This document shows, one piece after another, positions 16,244-23,634 of a stretch of 49,722 nucleotides of DNA. How positions within the stretch are numbered: position 1 is the first letter of the stretch; each line of letters opens with the position of its first letter. The translations under genes and the position numbers were made by a program. Origin of the DNA: Chloroflexota bacterium (lineage in GTDB: Bacteria > Chloroflexota > Dehalococcoidia > SM23-28-2 > RBG-16-64-32); the NCBI GenBank assembly GCA_029262695.1, contig JAJCYV010000044.1, positions 1 to 49,722 on the forward strand, given 5' to 3'. The notes under the pieces are model-generated. The model saw nothing but the letters and a program-made list of their open reading frames with translations. It did not search any database and was not told where the DNA came from.

Positions 16244-17500
16244 TTACGAGTTCGTCAGGTAGCCGATCACGCCACTCAGGGGTGAGATCCCAGTGACCTC
16301 GTAGTAGGCGATATGAGCGGCGCCGGCAGGATCGACCTTCAGGGATACGAGTTGCCCTAATGGCAGCGAGTCCGCAGATACTACCTCGTCAACTGTCCAG
16401 CCGTCTGCATCGTGAACCGCGTAGAAGAGGCTGGAGCGGTCGGAGAACGCCACGCGAGGCTCGCCGTCGCTACCGAGTGCGAGCGATGTGATGCGCCGGG
16501 CACCCTGCATTCCGAGTTCGACGTCATCGAGAGTCGCGATGTCCTCGATCTGCCATCCGCCGTCGACTCGTGAGGCGTATTGGACGATGCCCGTGCCCGC
16601 GCCGATCTCCTGATAGAAGGCGATGTGCGGGGTTCCTTGCGCCTCGATCTGAAGCGATGAGAACTTGCCGACGATGCCTTCGGTGGCGACGGCTTCGATG
16701 GCCCAGGTCGTCCCATCGTATTCGGCGTACATCAGATCGCCGTCACGGTCGTTGAAGTATGAGACGGCGGGATCTCCGTCCGGGGCCAGCGCGGGGCTAA
16801 CGTTGAACTCGTAGGCTATGGGGCCGCTGCCGATGGGTGAGACGGTCCAGGAGCCGTCGGTGTAGGAGTAGTGCTCGACGCCGTCCGTCGATCCGAATTG
16901 GGAGGGGTCGATGCCAAAGGCGTGCTTCCCGCCGTCCTGAGCCAGGACCAACGCTGAATCCCAACCGTCGTGTCCATCGTCCGAGAGTGTTTCGATCTGC
17001 CATTCCCCGCCGCTGCGCGCCGCGAACGTCAGATCACCCTTGGACTGGTCGAACTGAAGCGCCTGGTGATCATGATAGACGATGTTGGGCAGACCATCGG
17101 CGTCGATCGCGAGGTCAAGCGGCCCGTAGAAGTAACCCTCCACGAAGTTATCGGCGGCCCAGCCCTCGCCGGCGCTGGCGTATCCGACGAACCCCTCGCT
17201 CAGGGACTCGAAGAGGTAGGCGATGGCGGGTGCCTCGTCAGGTCCCAGCGCCAGAGTCGGTTTGATTCCTTCCGTGATCGGAATTGCCGACCAACCGTCG
17301 GCGACGTTGGCGGTGAGTTCGATTCCGGCCGGATCCGACGATGCGGGAGTCTCAGATGGAGTGCCAGACGTGGGACCGTCAGACTCCCCTCCGCCACCAC
17401 AGGCGGCGATCACGATAGCGGTTACGGACAACGCGACGCCTACCAGGAGGGCGCGCCTCCCCGGAACCGATTGCTTGATTGCGGTTCTGAATCTCACCAT
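16244..17500 (-). CDS. propeller-like repeat lipoprotein
   Basis: Exported lipoprotein of 418 residues. The signal peptide ends in the lipobox VIAAC, followed by a Gly/Ser/Thr/Pro linker. From about residue 60 there are six or seven repeats of about 50-60 residues, each of the form LALGxDGxPxVAY..S.....YA.....W..E.I. They resemble blades of exported beta-propeller proteins of unknown function. It probably binds a ligand at the cell surface. It is the last of three minus-strand reading frames in the tRNA-bounded segment. No enzyme motif is visible. Confidence 0.8.
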   Translation of the reverse strand: MVRFRTAIKQSVPGRRALLVGVALSVTAIVIAACGGGGESDGPTSGTPSETPASSDPAGIELTANVADGWSAIPITEGIKPTLALGPDEAPAIAYLFESLSEGFVGYASAGEGWAADNFVEGYFYGPLDLAIDADGLPNIVYHDHQALQFDQSKGDLTFAARSGGEWQIETLSDDGHDGWDSALVLAQDGGKHAFGIDPSQFGSTDGVEHYSYTDGSWTVSPIGSGPIAYEFNVSPALAPDGDPAVSYFNDRDGDLMYAEYDGTTWAIEAVATEGIVGKFSSLQIEAQGTPHIAFYQEIGAGTGIVQYASRVDGGWQIEDIATLDDVELGMQGARRITSLALGSDGEPRVAFSDRSSLFYAVHDADGWTVDEVVSADSLPLGQLVSLKVDPAGAAHIAYYEVTGISPLSGVIGYLTNS

Positions 17501-17689
17501 CGTCTACACCACCTACGATCTGGTCGATTGGCTGGGCCGGCGGAGCGAGATACGTCGGGCGCGGGGGCTAACGTTCCGCTCGACGAAGCCTGCCGACTGG
17601 CGCCCCGGACAGAACTCGCCCAGACGGGCGGGCGTCCGCCCGAACCTGTGCACACGGCACCGGATCCTTCGCGAGAGCTCTTCGCCAAG

Positions 17690-17866
17690 CTACGAGTGGA
17701 GCGACTGTGCGCGAGCGCCGGTGCCGGCCTTCTGGTCGCAGTCATCCAGCAGAGCGTAGATTATCCTTGCCTGCATGTGACTGAGGGCCGGCCTATCTCC
17801 TGCGCTTCGGTTGAGCACTTCGGCGAAAAGCTCATCGGTAGTCAATTTGTCCAGCTGAATTGTCAA
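17690..17866 (-). CDS. 58-aa small protein, TTG start
   Basis: Short reading frame between the peroxiredoxin and the propeller lipoprotein, on the same strand as both. An AGGAGAGG ribosome site stands a few bases before a TTG start. The 58 residues begin MTIQLDKLTTDELFAEVL and continue with an amphipathic part (LSHMQARIIYALLDDC) that could form a second helix. I recognise no family. The good ribosome site and protein-like composition favour a real gene. It may be a small adaptor, a regulator or an antitoxin-like protein, but no toxin gene is visible next to it. Confidence 0.5.
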   Translation of the reverse strand: MTIQLDKLTTDELFAEVLNRSAGDRPALSHMQARIIYALLDDCDQKAGTGARAQSLHS

Positions 17867-17955
17867 GGTTCCTCTCCTTTCTCTGCTGCCGAGACCTCGG
17901 CCACGCGCCAGACGCGATGGACATCTCGGCGATCTGACCGCCCGGTGCTACTGGG

Positions 17956-18591
17956 CTAGTTGTTGGGCTGAGGCGTCATGCGCAAGTACGGCTTCAGCTC
18001 TTTGTAACCCTTGGGGAAGAGCTTGTCAGCCTCCTCGTTTGAAATGGCGGGCAAGACCACAACGTCTCCACCAGACTTCCAGTTCGCAGGGGTCGCCACC
18101 TTCTCGTACTCCGTGAGTTGCAGCGAGTCGATGACCCGCAGCAGTTCGCCGAAGTCACGCCCGGTCGACGCCGGATAGGTCAGCGTCAAACGCACCGTCT
18201 TGTTCGGATCGATGATGAACACCGAGCGTACGGTCGCCGTCGCTTCGGCGTTCGGGTGAATCATGTCGTAGAGCTCCGCCACGCTGCGGTCCGCATCTGC
18301 GAGAAGGGGGAAGTTCAGCGCCGCACCCTGAGTCTCTTCGATATCGCTCGCCCAGCTCTCGTGAGACTCGACGGGGTCCACGCTGAGGCCGATCACCTTC
18401 ACGTTGCGCTTGTCGAACTCCTGCTTGAGATGCGCGACCTGTCCCAGTTCGGTAGTGCACACCGGCGTGAAGTCAGCGGGGTGTGAGAACAGGACCGCCC
18501 AACTATCGCCGATCCAGTCGTGGAACGCGATCTTGCCTTCCGTGGAATCCTGGGCGAAGTCGGGAGCTTTGTCGCCTAGTCGTATCGCCAT
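17956..18591 (-). CDS. 1-Cys peroxiredoxin (Prx6/AhpC-TSA family)
   Basis: Peroxide-reducing enzyme of 211 residues. The AhpC-TSA domain holds the peroxidatic Cys45 in PADFTPVCTTELG and is followed by the 1-cysPrx_C domain (about 150-200). There is no resolving-Cys signature, so it is of the Prx6 type. It detoxifies hydrogen or organic peroxides in the cytoplasm. The ATG at 18591 has AAGGAGG six bases upstream; the open frame to 18609 is not needed. A TATGAT hexamer on the minus strand (18642-18637) may be its -10. It lies just inside the right end of the tRNA-bounded segment. Confidence 0.95.
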   Translation of the reverse strand: MAIRLGDKAPDFAQDSTEGKIAFHDWIGDSWAVLFSHPADFTPVCTTELGQVAHLKQEFDKRNVKVIGLSVDPVESHESWASDIEETQGAALNFPLLADADRSVAELYDMIHPNAEATATVRSVFIIDPNKTVRLTLTYPASTGRDFGELLRVIDSLQLTEYEKVATPANWKSGGDVVVLPAISNEEADKLFPKGYKELKPYLRMTPQPNN

Positions 18592-18712
18592 TGGGTGCCT
18601 CCTTGACAACTGGCTTGCCTGCTGTGAATACGTCAGATCATATCCGCGGTCACGGCTGCCTGAGTGTAAGCACGGCTACGGAGCGGCTATCTCTTGCAGA
18701 GATCGCGACCGG

Positions 18713-18757
18713 GCTGCCCGCAAGGGAATGTGGGTTCGAATCCCACCCCCGGCACCA
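18713..18757 (+). repeat. right copy of 45-bp tRNA-Leu repeat (attR-like)
   Basis: This is a copy of the 3' half of tRNA-Leu(UAA), including variable arm, T arm, acceptor 3' strand and CCA, with one mismatch (A18727). The sequence upstream of 18713 does not resemble the 5' half of the tRNA, so it is not a functional gene. Confidence 0.88.
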
Positions 18758-18768
18758 GGGCGGTTGGG

Positions 18769-20061
18769 CTAGCGGTCATAGTCGGCGTAGGTTGAACTGA
18801 ACTGCCATGGGTCTTCGCCGCAACTAGTCGAATCAAGCCGCTCCATACGGAGCGTCGTGGGGCTTGTCATCTGTAAGAGGATAACGAACGGCGCAGGAGC
18901 CTCGCCGAATCGGTCCCTGGTCTCATAGCAGTAGAACGTCCCGTTCGCCTCGACATTCTTGAAGTCGCCATTTACCTGGCCTGAGTCCGCCGGGTCAAAG
19001 TAATAGAGGTCCGCGGGCAATCCGCTGGCGGCCATCGACGTCCCCACCGAGAAGACCGCTATCGAAGGGTCGACATTGTCGTGAACGAGCGAGAGGTGCG
19101 GGTCCTCGGGGTAGGTATGAGTCGAACCTTTCGCGAACCAGACACCCTGCGCGGTCCCGGGTTCGTCCTGCTCGACGTCACCACAGGCCGGCGGAGCAGT
19201 TCTCGAAACCGTTCCGTCATGCCTTCCTAACTTCGCACGCAATGCGTCGCGAACATCAGCTGTGAAGTAATCGAGGGGGCAGGCGATATGACGAGTGCGG
19301 TCGGTCCATCGACTCGGCTGAGCGTACGGGTCTGGGTCGGACCGCAAGTCGGAGACGCCCAGATCCAGCGCGTTCTGCCATTCGTCGCCGCCGGCTGTTC
19401 CGATGAGTTCCCCGGCCGAGAGCTTCACGTCCATGGTCTTGATGCAGTATTCATATTGAAAGTCGCCGGTGCTCTGATCATGGCACTGGTCATACGGAGG
19501 TGAGAAGCGCTCTCGAAGCTCGTCAGTGAGAGAGCTTACGTGGATGAAGAAGGCCCGCAGCTCTTCGCACGGCGCAAAGTGGATGTCGTAGTCAGTGCGA
19601 CCGTCTGAAAGGTGCCGGGTCGAGCGAATCTCGGTCACCCAGACGTCTCCGGGAGAGACAACTGGAACCTCAACAGTGCCCAGATACCATTGGGAGCGAT
19701 CTATTCGATTGATATGGAAGTAAAGGTGATCGGTCGGGAAGACATGGCTTGGCGGGGCTAAATTACCTAACGGTACGAGGCCCATGAAGTCCGACATCGC
19801 GACGGGAGAGACGGAGAAGAACTCGGACTCTGATCCACAGTTGGGTAGCTTGCCGGATACGTCCTCAGTCTGGTCTGGAAGTGGCGCTTCGCTTTCGGCG
19901 GTCTCCGAGGGTGCCGCCGGCGCAGGCTCTGAGCTGGACATCTCTCGGCCGGCATCGACTCCGCCGTCGCTGCAAGCGGCCAGGAACGCCAGCCCGAATG
20001 CTGCGACGACGAGGAGAAGGGTTCTCATTGGCCCACTGGAGGCGCGGGGCATCATCGCCAT
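18769..20061 (-). CDS. unknown lipoprotein, AT-richer than neighbours
   Basis: Exported lipoprotein of about 430 residues. A hydrophobic leader ends in the lipobox FLAAC (Cys about 30), followed by a Glu/Ser/Pro-rich linker. The mature part is hydrophilic with several Cys residues, and I recognise no domain. The N terminus has several possible ATGs (20061, 20055, 20052, 20028), none with a clear ribosome site. Codon use is less GC-biased than in leuS next door. It lies between the right 45-bp repeat and the leuS 3' end, so it may belong to a second, older insertion at the same place. Confidence 0.75.
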   Translation of the reverse strand: MAMMPRASSGPMRTLLLVVAAFGLAFLAACSDGGVDAGREMSSSEPAPAAPSETAESEAPLPDQTEDVSGKLPNCGSESEFFSVSPVAMSDFMGLVPLGNLAPPSHVFPTDHLYFHINRIDRSQWYLGTVEVPVVSPGDVWVTEIRSTRHLSDGRTDYDIHFAPCEELRAFFIHVSSLTDELRERFSPPYDQCHDQSTGDFQYEYCIKTMDVKLSAGELIGTAGGDEWQNALDLGVSDLRSDPDPYAQPSRWTDRTRHIACPLDYFTADVRDALRAKLGRHDGTVSRTAPPACGDVEQDEPGTAQGVWFAKGSTHTYPEDPHLSLVHDNVDPSIAVFSVGTSMAASGLPADLYYFDPADSGQVNGDFKNVEANGTFYCYETRDRFGEAPAPFVILLQMTSPTTLRMERLDSTSCGEDPWQFSSTYADYDR

Positions 20062-20211
20062 GTCGAATAGTAGGATGGCGAAAGCTCGGATTCGCTACAT
20101 GGCAGCGGGCTTCAACGGTTGAACCGTTTCGCCGCCTGCCCTTTGGGCCACCTAGTGAGAAACTGAAGAAGTCGATCTAACGGGCGCTATCAGGGCCCCG
20201 CGCGGCAGCGT

Positions 20212-22674
20212 CTAGACGACGATGTTGACGAGCTTGCCCGGCACGTAGATCACCTTGCGCGGCTCCTTGCCACCAAGGTGCTTCGCCACTTGCTCACTGG
20301 CCAGCGCCAGCTCCCTGGCCGCGTCCTCGCCGATGTCCGCCGGGGCGGCGATGCGGTCGCGAAGCTTGCCGTTCACCTGCACGACGAGAGTGACCTCGTC
20401 CTCACTCGTCAGCTCATCGTCCCACTCGGGCCACGATTGCTGGTGAACGCTGTACGACCCGCCCCTGCGCTCCCACAGCTCCTCCGCCAGGTGCGGCGTC
20501 AGCGGCGCCATCAGCAGGACCATCCTCTCGATCGCCTCGCTCCAGGCCCCGCGGTCCACCGGACCGCTCTCGCGAGCGCGCATCAGGCCGTTCACCAACT
20601 CCATCAGCGCCGCGATCGCCGTGTTCCAGCGGAACCCCTCCACGTCTGTCGTCACGCGCTTCACCGTCTGGTGAGTCAGCCGCCGCAACGCCTTCGTCGC
20701 CGCGCCGTCAACGTCGCCATACGCCGGCTCGCGGACGACGATGTTCCACGCGCGGTTCAGCCAGCGCTCAACACCGCTAATCCCTTCGAGGTTCATCGGC
20801 CCGCCTTCGTCCCAGGGCCCGATGAACATGAGGTAACAGCGGAAAGCGTCCGCACCGTAGCGCTCCACCTGCTCGTCCGGCGCGACGACGTTCCCGCGCG
20901 ATTTCGACATGCGCTGGCCGTCCGGGCCCAGTATCTGGCCCTGGTTGAAGAGGCGCTTGAACGGCTCGTCGCCCTGCACGACGCCCAGATCGCGCATCAC
21001 CTTCCAGAAGAAGCGCGCGTAGAGAAGGTGCATGACGGCGTGCTCGGCGCCGCCCGTGTACTGGTCGACGGGCAGCCAGCGCTTCGCCAGCTCGGGGTCG
21101 ACGGGGCCATCGTGATAGTCCGGACTGAGGTAACGCGCGAAGTACCAGTTCGAGTCCATGAACGTGTCCATCGTGTCGGTCTCGCGTCTGGAAGCGCCGC
21201 CACATTTCGGGCAATCGACGTTGACGAAGGCCTCGTGCGTGGCCAGCGGCGACTCGCCCGTCGGGGCGAACTCGGCGTCGTCCGGGAGCACGACTGGCAG
21301 GTCGCTCTCCGGCACGGCCACGGGCCCGTCAGCCGGACAGTGGATGATCGGGATCGGCGTCCCCCAGTAGCGCTGCCGCGAAATCAGCCAGTCGCGCAGG
21401 CGGTACGTCACCTGTCGTTTGCCCCAGCCTTGCTCCGCGGCGTAGGCGGTGACGGCCTCTTTGCCCTCTTCGTTCGGCAGTCCGTCGAAGCGGCCGGAGT
21501 TCACCATCGCGCCCGGCTCCAGGAACGCCTCCTCAAGCGGCGCTCCGTCCCAGTCCGGCGGCGCGATCACGACGGGGCATTCGAGCCTCATCTTCTTCGC
21601 GAACTCGAAGTCGCGCTCGTCGTGCGCGGGCACGCCCATGACAGCGCCCGTGCCGTACCAGAGCAGCGCGTAGTCGGCGATCCAGATCGGCACACGCTCA
21701 CCGTTGAAGCGGTTGACGCAGTAGGCGCCGGTGAAGACGCCGGTCTTCTCGCGCTCGACGCTAAGGCGCTCGATCTCTGTCTGGCGGCGCGCCTGGTCGA
21801 TGTAGGCTTCCACCTCCACCTTGTGGTCGGGCGTTGTGATCTGCGGCACCAGCGGGTGCTCCGGCGCCAGCACCATCGACGTCACCCCGAAGATAGTGTC
21901 GGGCCGCGTCGTGAAGACGCGTATCTCCTTCTCCTCGACGCCCGGCACGTCCAGCTCGAAGCTCGCCTCCAACCCCTCGGAGCGACCGATCCAGTTCGTC
22001 TGCATCGTCACGACCGGGTCCGGCCAGTCCATGCCGCTGAAGTCCAGAAGCTCGTCGGCGTAGTCGCGGATGCGGAAGAACCACTGCTCCAGATCGCGCT
22101 GGACGACAGCCGTGCCGCAGCGTTCGCACTCGCCACTCACCACCTGCTCGTTCGCCAGCACCGTCTGGCAACCGGGACACCAGTTGGCCGGCGCCGTCTT
22201 CCGGTAGGCCAGGCCACGCTCGAACATCTTGACGAAGAACCACTGGTTCCAGCGGTAGAACTCCGGGTCGGCGGAGATCGCCTCGTGAGAGAAGTCGAAC
22301 ATCGCGCCCATGCGGCGCAGCTGGCCGCGCATACGGTCGATGTTGTCGTAAGTCCACTTGCGAGGGTGGATGCCGTGCTTGATCGCGGCGTTCTCGGCGG
22401 GCAGGCCGAAGGCGTCGAAGCCGATCGGGAAGAACACCCGCTTGCCGTGCATCTGCCGGTAGCGCGCCGCGGCGTCCGAAGGCGACATCGCGTACCAGTG
22501 GCCGACGTGCAGATCGCCCGACGTATAGGGCAGCATCGTCAGGAAGTAGAACTTCTCGCCGGGAGCGCTCAGGTCAACGTCGTGCAGCCCGTCGTCCTCC
22601 CAGCGCTGCTGCCACTTCTTCTCCACGGCCGCCGGGGCGTAGCGTTCGCTCTTGGGCTCCGCCGTCTGCTCCAT
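20212..22674 (-). CDS. leuS: leucyl-tRNA synthetase
   Basis: Class Ia synthetase that charges tRNA-Leu, about 820 residues, normal for bacterial LeuRS. The HIGH motif is HVGH at 56-59 and the KMSKS motif is RMSKS at about 588-592. Zinc-type Cys pairs (CPGC..CERC) are visible, the CP1 editing domain is present (about 220-410, with TTRPDTIFG), and a C-terminal anticodon-binding domain follows. I chose the ATG at 22674, which follows the mgtC stop by one base; an ATG at 22716 inside mgtC is possible. Transcription comes from upstream through a T-box leader with a Leu specifier, so expression should rise when tRNA-Leu is uncharged. Confidence 0.97.
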   Translation of the reverse strand: MEQTAEPKSERYAPAAVEKKWQQRWEDDGLHDVDLSAPGEKFYFLTMLPYTSGDLHVGHWYAMSPSDAAARYRQMHGKRVFFPIGFDAFGLPAENAAIKHGIHPRKWTYDNIDRMRGQLRRMGAMFDFSHEAISADPEFYRWNQWFFVKMFERGLAYRKTAPANWCPGCQTVLANEQVVSGECERCGTAVVQRDLEQWFFRIRDYADELLDFSGMDWPDPVVTMQTNWIGRSEGLEASFELDVPGVEEKEIRVFTTRPDTIFGVTSMVLAPEHPLVPQITTPDHKVEVEAYIDQARRQTEIERLSVEREKTGVFTGAYCVNRFNGERVPIWIADYALLWYGTGAVMGVPAHDERDFEFAKKMRLECPVVIAPPDWDGAPLEEAFLEPGAMVNSGRFDGLPNEEGKEAVTAYAAEQGWGKRQVTYRLRDWLISRQRYWGTPIPIIHCPADGPVAVPESDLPVVLPDDAEFAPTGESPLATHEAFVNVDCPKCGGASRRETDTMDTFMDSNWYFARYLSPDYHDGPVDPELAKRWLPVDQYTGGAEHAVMHLLYARFFWKVMRDLGVVQGDEPFKRLFNQGQILGPDGQRMSKSRGNVVAPDEQVERYGADAFRCYLMFIGPWDEGGPMNLEGISGVERWLNRAWNIVVREPAYGDVDGAATKALRRLTHQTVKRVTTDVEGFRWNTAIAALMELVNGLMRARESGPVDRGAWSEAIERMVLLMAPLTPHLAEELWERRGGSYSVHQQSWPEWDDELTSEDEVTLVVQVNGKLRDRIAAPADIGEDAARELALASEQVAKHLGGKEPRKVIYVPGKLVNIVV

Positions 22675-22675
22675 A

Positions 22676-23170
22676 TCAGTCTTCGTCCTTGATGGGCTCG
22701 TCTCCGTTTTCGTCATCCGGCCTCAGCGCGCCCCACAGCCCTTCTTCACCGGGTGCCATAACGCGTTCAAAGCGTCTCGTGAGCGGCCGCGCCTCGAGTA
22801 CGACGAAGAGGATCACGGCGCAGGCGACCGCGACGATGTACAGCTCCAGGCCGACCGCCATGCCCATCGCCGCAGCGGCCCAGATCGTCGCCGCCGTCGT
22901 GATGCCGCGCACGCTGTAGCCTTCGCGGAAGATAAGGCCGGCGCCGATGAAGCCGATACCGGTCACGATCTGCGCCGCCACGCGATCGTTTCCGCCGAGG
23001 ATCTGCGAGGCCTCCGTAAACAGCGTCGCGCCGATCGCCACGAGCGCCAGGGTGCGGATACCGGCCGGGTAGCCCCGGAGTTCACGCTCCAGGCCGACGA
23101 AGCCACCGAGGGCAGCGGCCAGCACCAGGCGGGCCACAATCTCAAGTTCGTCGCTCGTCGATAGATCCAT
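22676..23170 (-). CDS. MgtC/SapB-family membrane protein
   Basis: Small integral membrane protein of 164 residues with about four or five hydrophobic segments. Family motifs are GGFVGLERE, RTLALVAIGATLF and IVTGIGFIGAGLIF. In other bacteria MgtC-type proteins affect magnesium homeostasis or F-type ATPase activity; the role here is unknown. AGGGAG precedes the ATG. It stands between the T-box leader and leuS, and its stop is one base from the leuS ATG, so it shares leucine-dependent control and is probably translationally coupled to leuS. The C-terminal tail is short and acidic. Confidence 0.93.
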   Translation of the reverse strand: MDLSTSDELEIVARLVLAAALGGFVGLERELRGYPAGIRTLALVAIGATLFTEASQILGGNDRVAAQIVTGIGFIGAGLIFREGYSVRGITTAATIWAAAAMGMAVGLELYIVAVACAVILFVVLEARPLTRRFERVMAPGEEGLWGALRPDDENGDEPIKDED

Positions 23171-23183
23171 GTCGCTCCCTAAT

Positions 23184-23430
23184 CAAAAGAGCCCTCCGTC
23201 CACAGGGACGGAGGGCCGATCTCCGCGGTACCACCCTGGTTCCCCCCGCCTCGGGCGGAGAGCACTCGGGGGCGCTGTAACGGGCGCCGGCCCCGCCGCC
23301 CACTTCCGCGGGCGGAGCTCAGAAGCGAGTTCGGGCCTGTTTCGCCGGCTTGCAGCGTTCGCCCGCGCCTTGCGGGACTGCCGGCTCTCTGCGCTCAGGC
23401 CGTACTAATCTTCGTCGCAGCCTTTACCAG
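23184..23430 (-). promoter_or_regulatory. T-box riboswitch (Leu, CUC specifier) with terminator
   Basis: The T-box core AACCAGGGTGGTACCGCGG lies at 23241-23223 on the minus strand. The terminator is an 11-bp stem (23216-23206 with 23201-23191, loop of four) followed by TCTTTTG. Stem I has the AGTA box (GATTAGTACGG) and the specifier region GAACTCGC, placing CUC at 23329-23327. The UGGU of the antiterminator bulge pairs with discriminator A of tRNA-Leu. Uncharged tRNA-Leu(GAG) should stabilise the antiterminator and switch on mgtC-leuS. Confidence 0.95.
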
Positions 23431-23438
23431 ATTCGGAA

Positions 23439-23514
23439 TGGTGGAGCTGAGGGGGCTCGAACCCCTGACCTCCTCAATGCCATTGAGGCGCTCTCCCAAC
23501 TGAGCTACAGCCCC
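23439..23514 (-). tRNA. tRNA-Ala (GGC)
   Basis: On the minus strand the acceptor GGGGCTG pairs with CAGCTCC, the anticodon stem CCTCA/TGAGG holds loop ATGGCAT (anticodon GGC), the T loop is TTCGAGC, the discriminator is A and CCA is encoded. Its 3' end lies only about 10-17 bases before stem I of the T-box on the same strand. Confidence 0.96.
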
Positions 23515-23569
23515 GACCGTACGGATGGTAGCAGAACGCCCGTGCGGCGGCAATCGGAGCCGCCCAACG

Positions 23570-23599
23570 TTGACACGCATCGCACCGGCTTAGCATGAT
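23570..23599 (+). promoter_or_regulatory. candidate sigma-70 promoter of the CaiB/AMACR-type gene
   Basis: A perfect TTGACA (23570-23575) and CATGAT (23594-23599) are separated by 18 bases and end 35 bases before the start codon. Confidence 0.5.
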
Positions 23600-23634
23600 G
23601 CCTTCCGAAACCGCCATACGAAGGAGATCCGCCC

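Larger units (their letters stand above)
14728..18757. mobile_element. putative 4.03-kb tRNA-Leu-integrated segment without integrase
   Basis: The segment is bounded on the left by an intact tRNA-Leu(UAA) and on the right by a 45-bp copy of its 3' end in the same orientation. It looks AT-richer than the flanking genes and carries an MFS transporter, a propeller-like lipoprotein, a small ORF and a 1-Cys peroxiredoxin. No integrase, excisionase or replication gene is visible, so it would be a decayed element or one mobilised in trans. The alternative is a simple tRNA-fragment duplication unrelated to integration. Confidence 0.6.

Noticed and set aside
14728-18757. Integrase or transposase gene inside the tRNA-bounded segment
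   Set aside because: None of the reading frames shows the R-H-R-Y or DDE motifs; the coding capacity is taken by the described genes.
20278-22692. Open frame of over 800 codons on the plus strand
   Set aside because: It is the exact antisense of leuS, created by GC-rich codon bias. Its product is Arg/His/Leu-rich with no domain.
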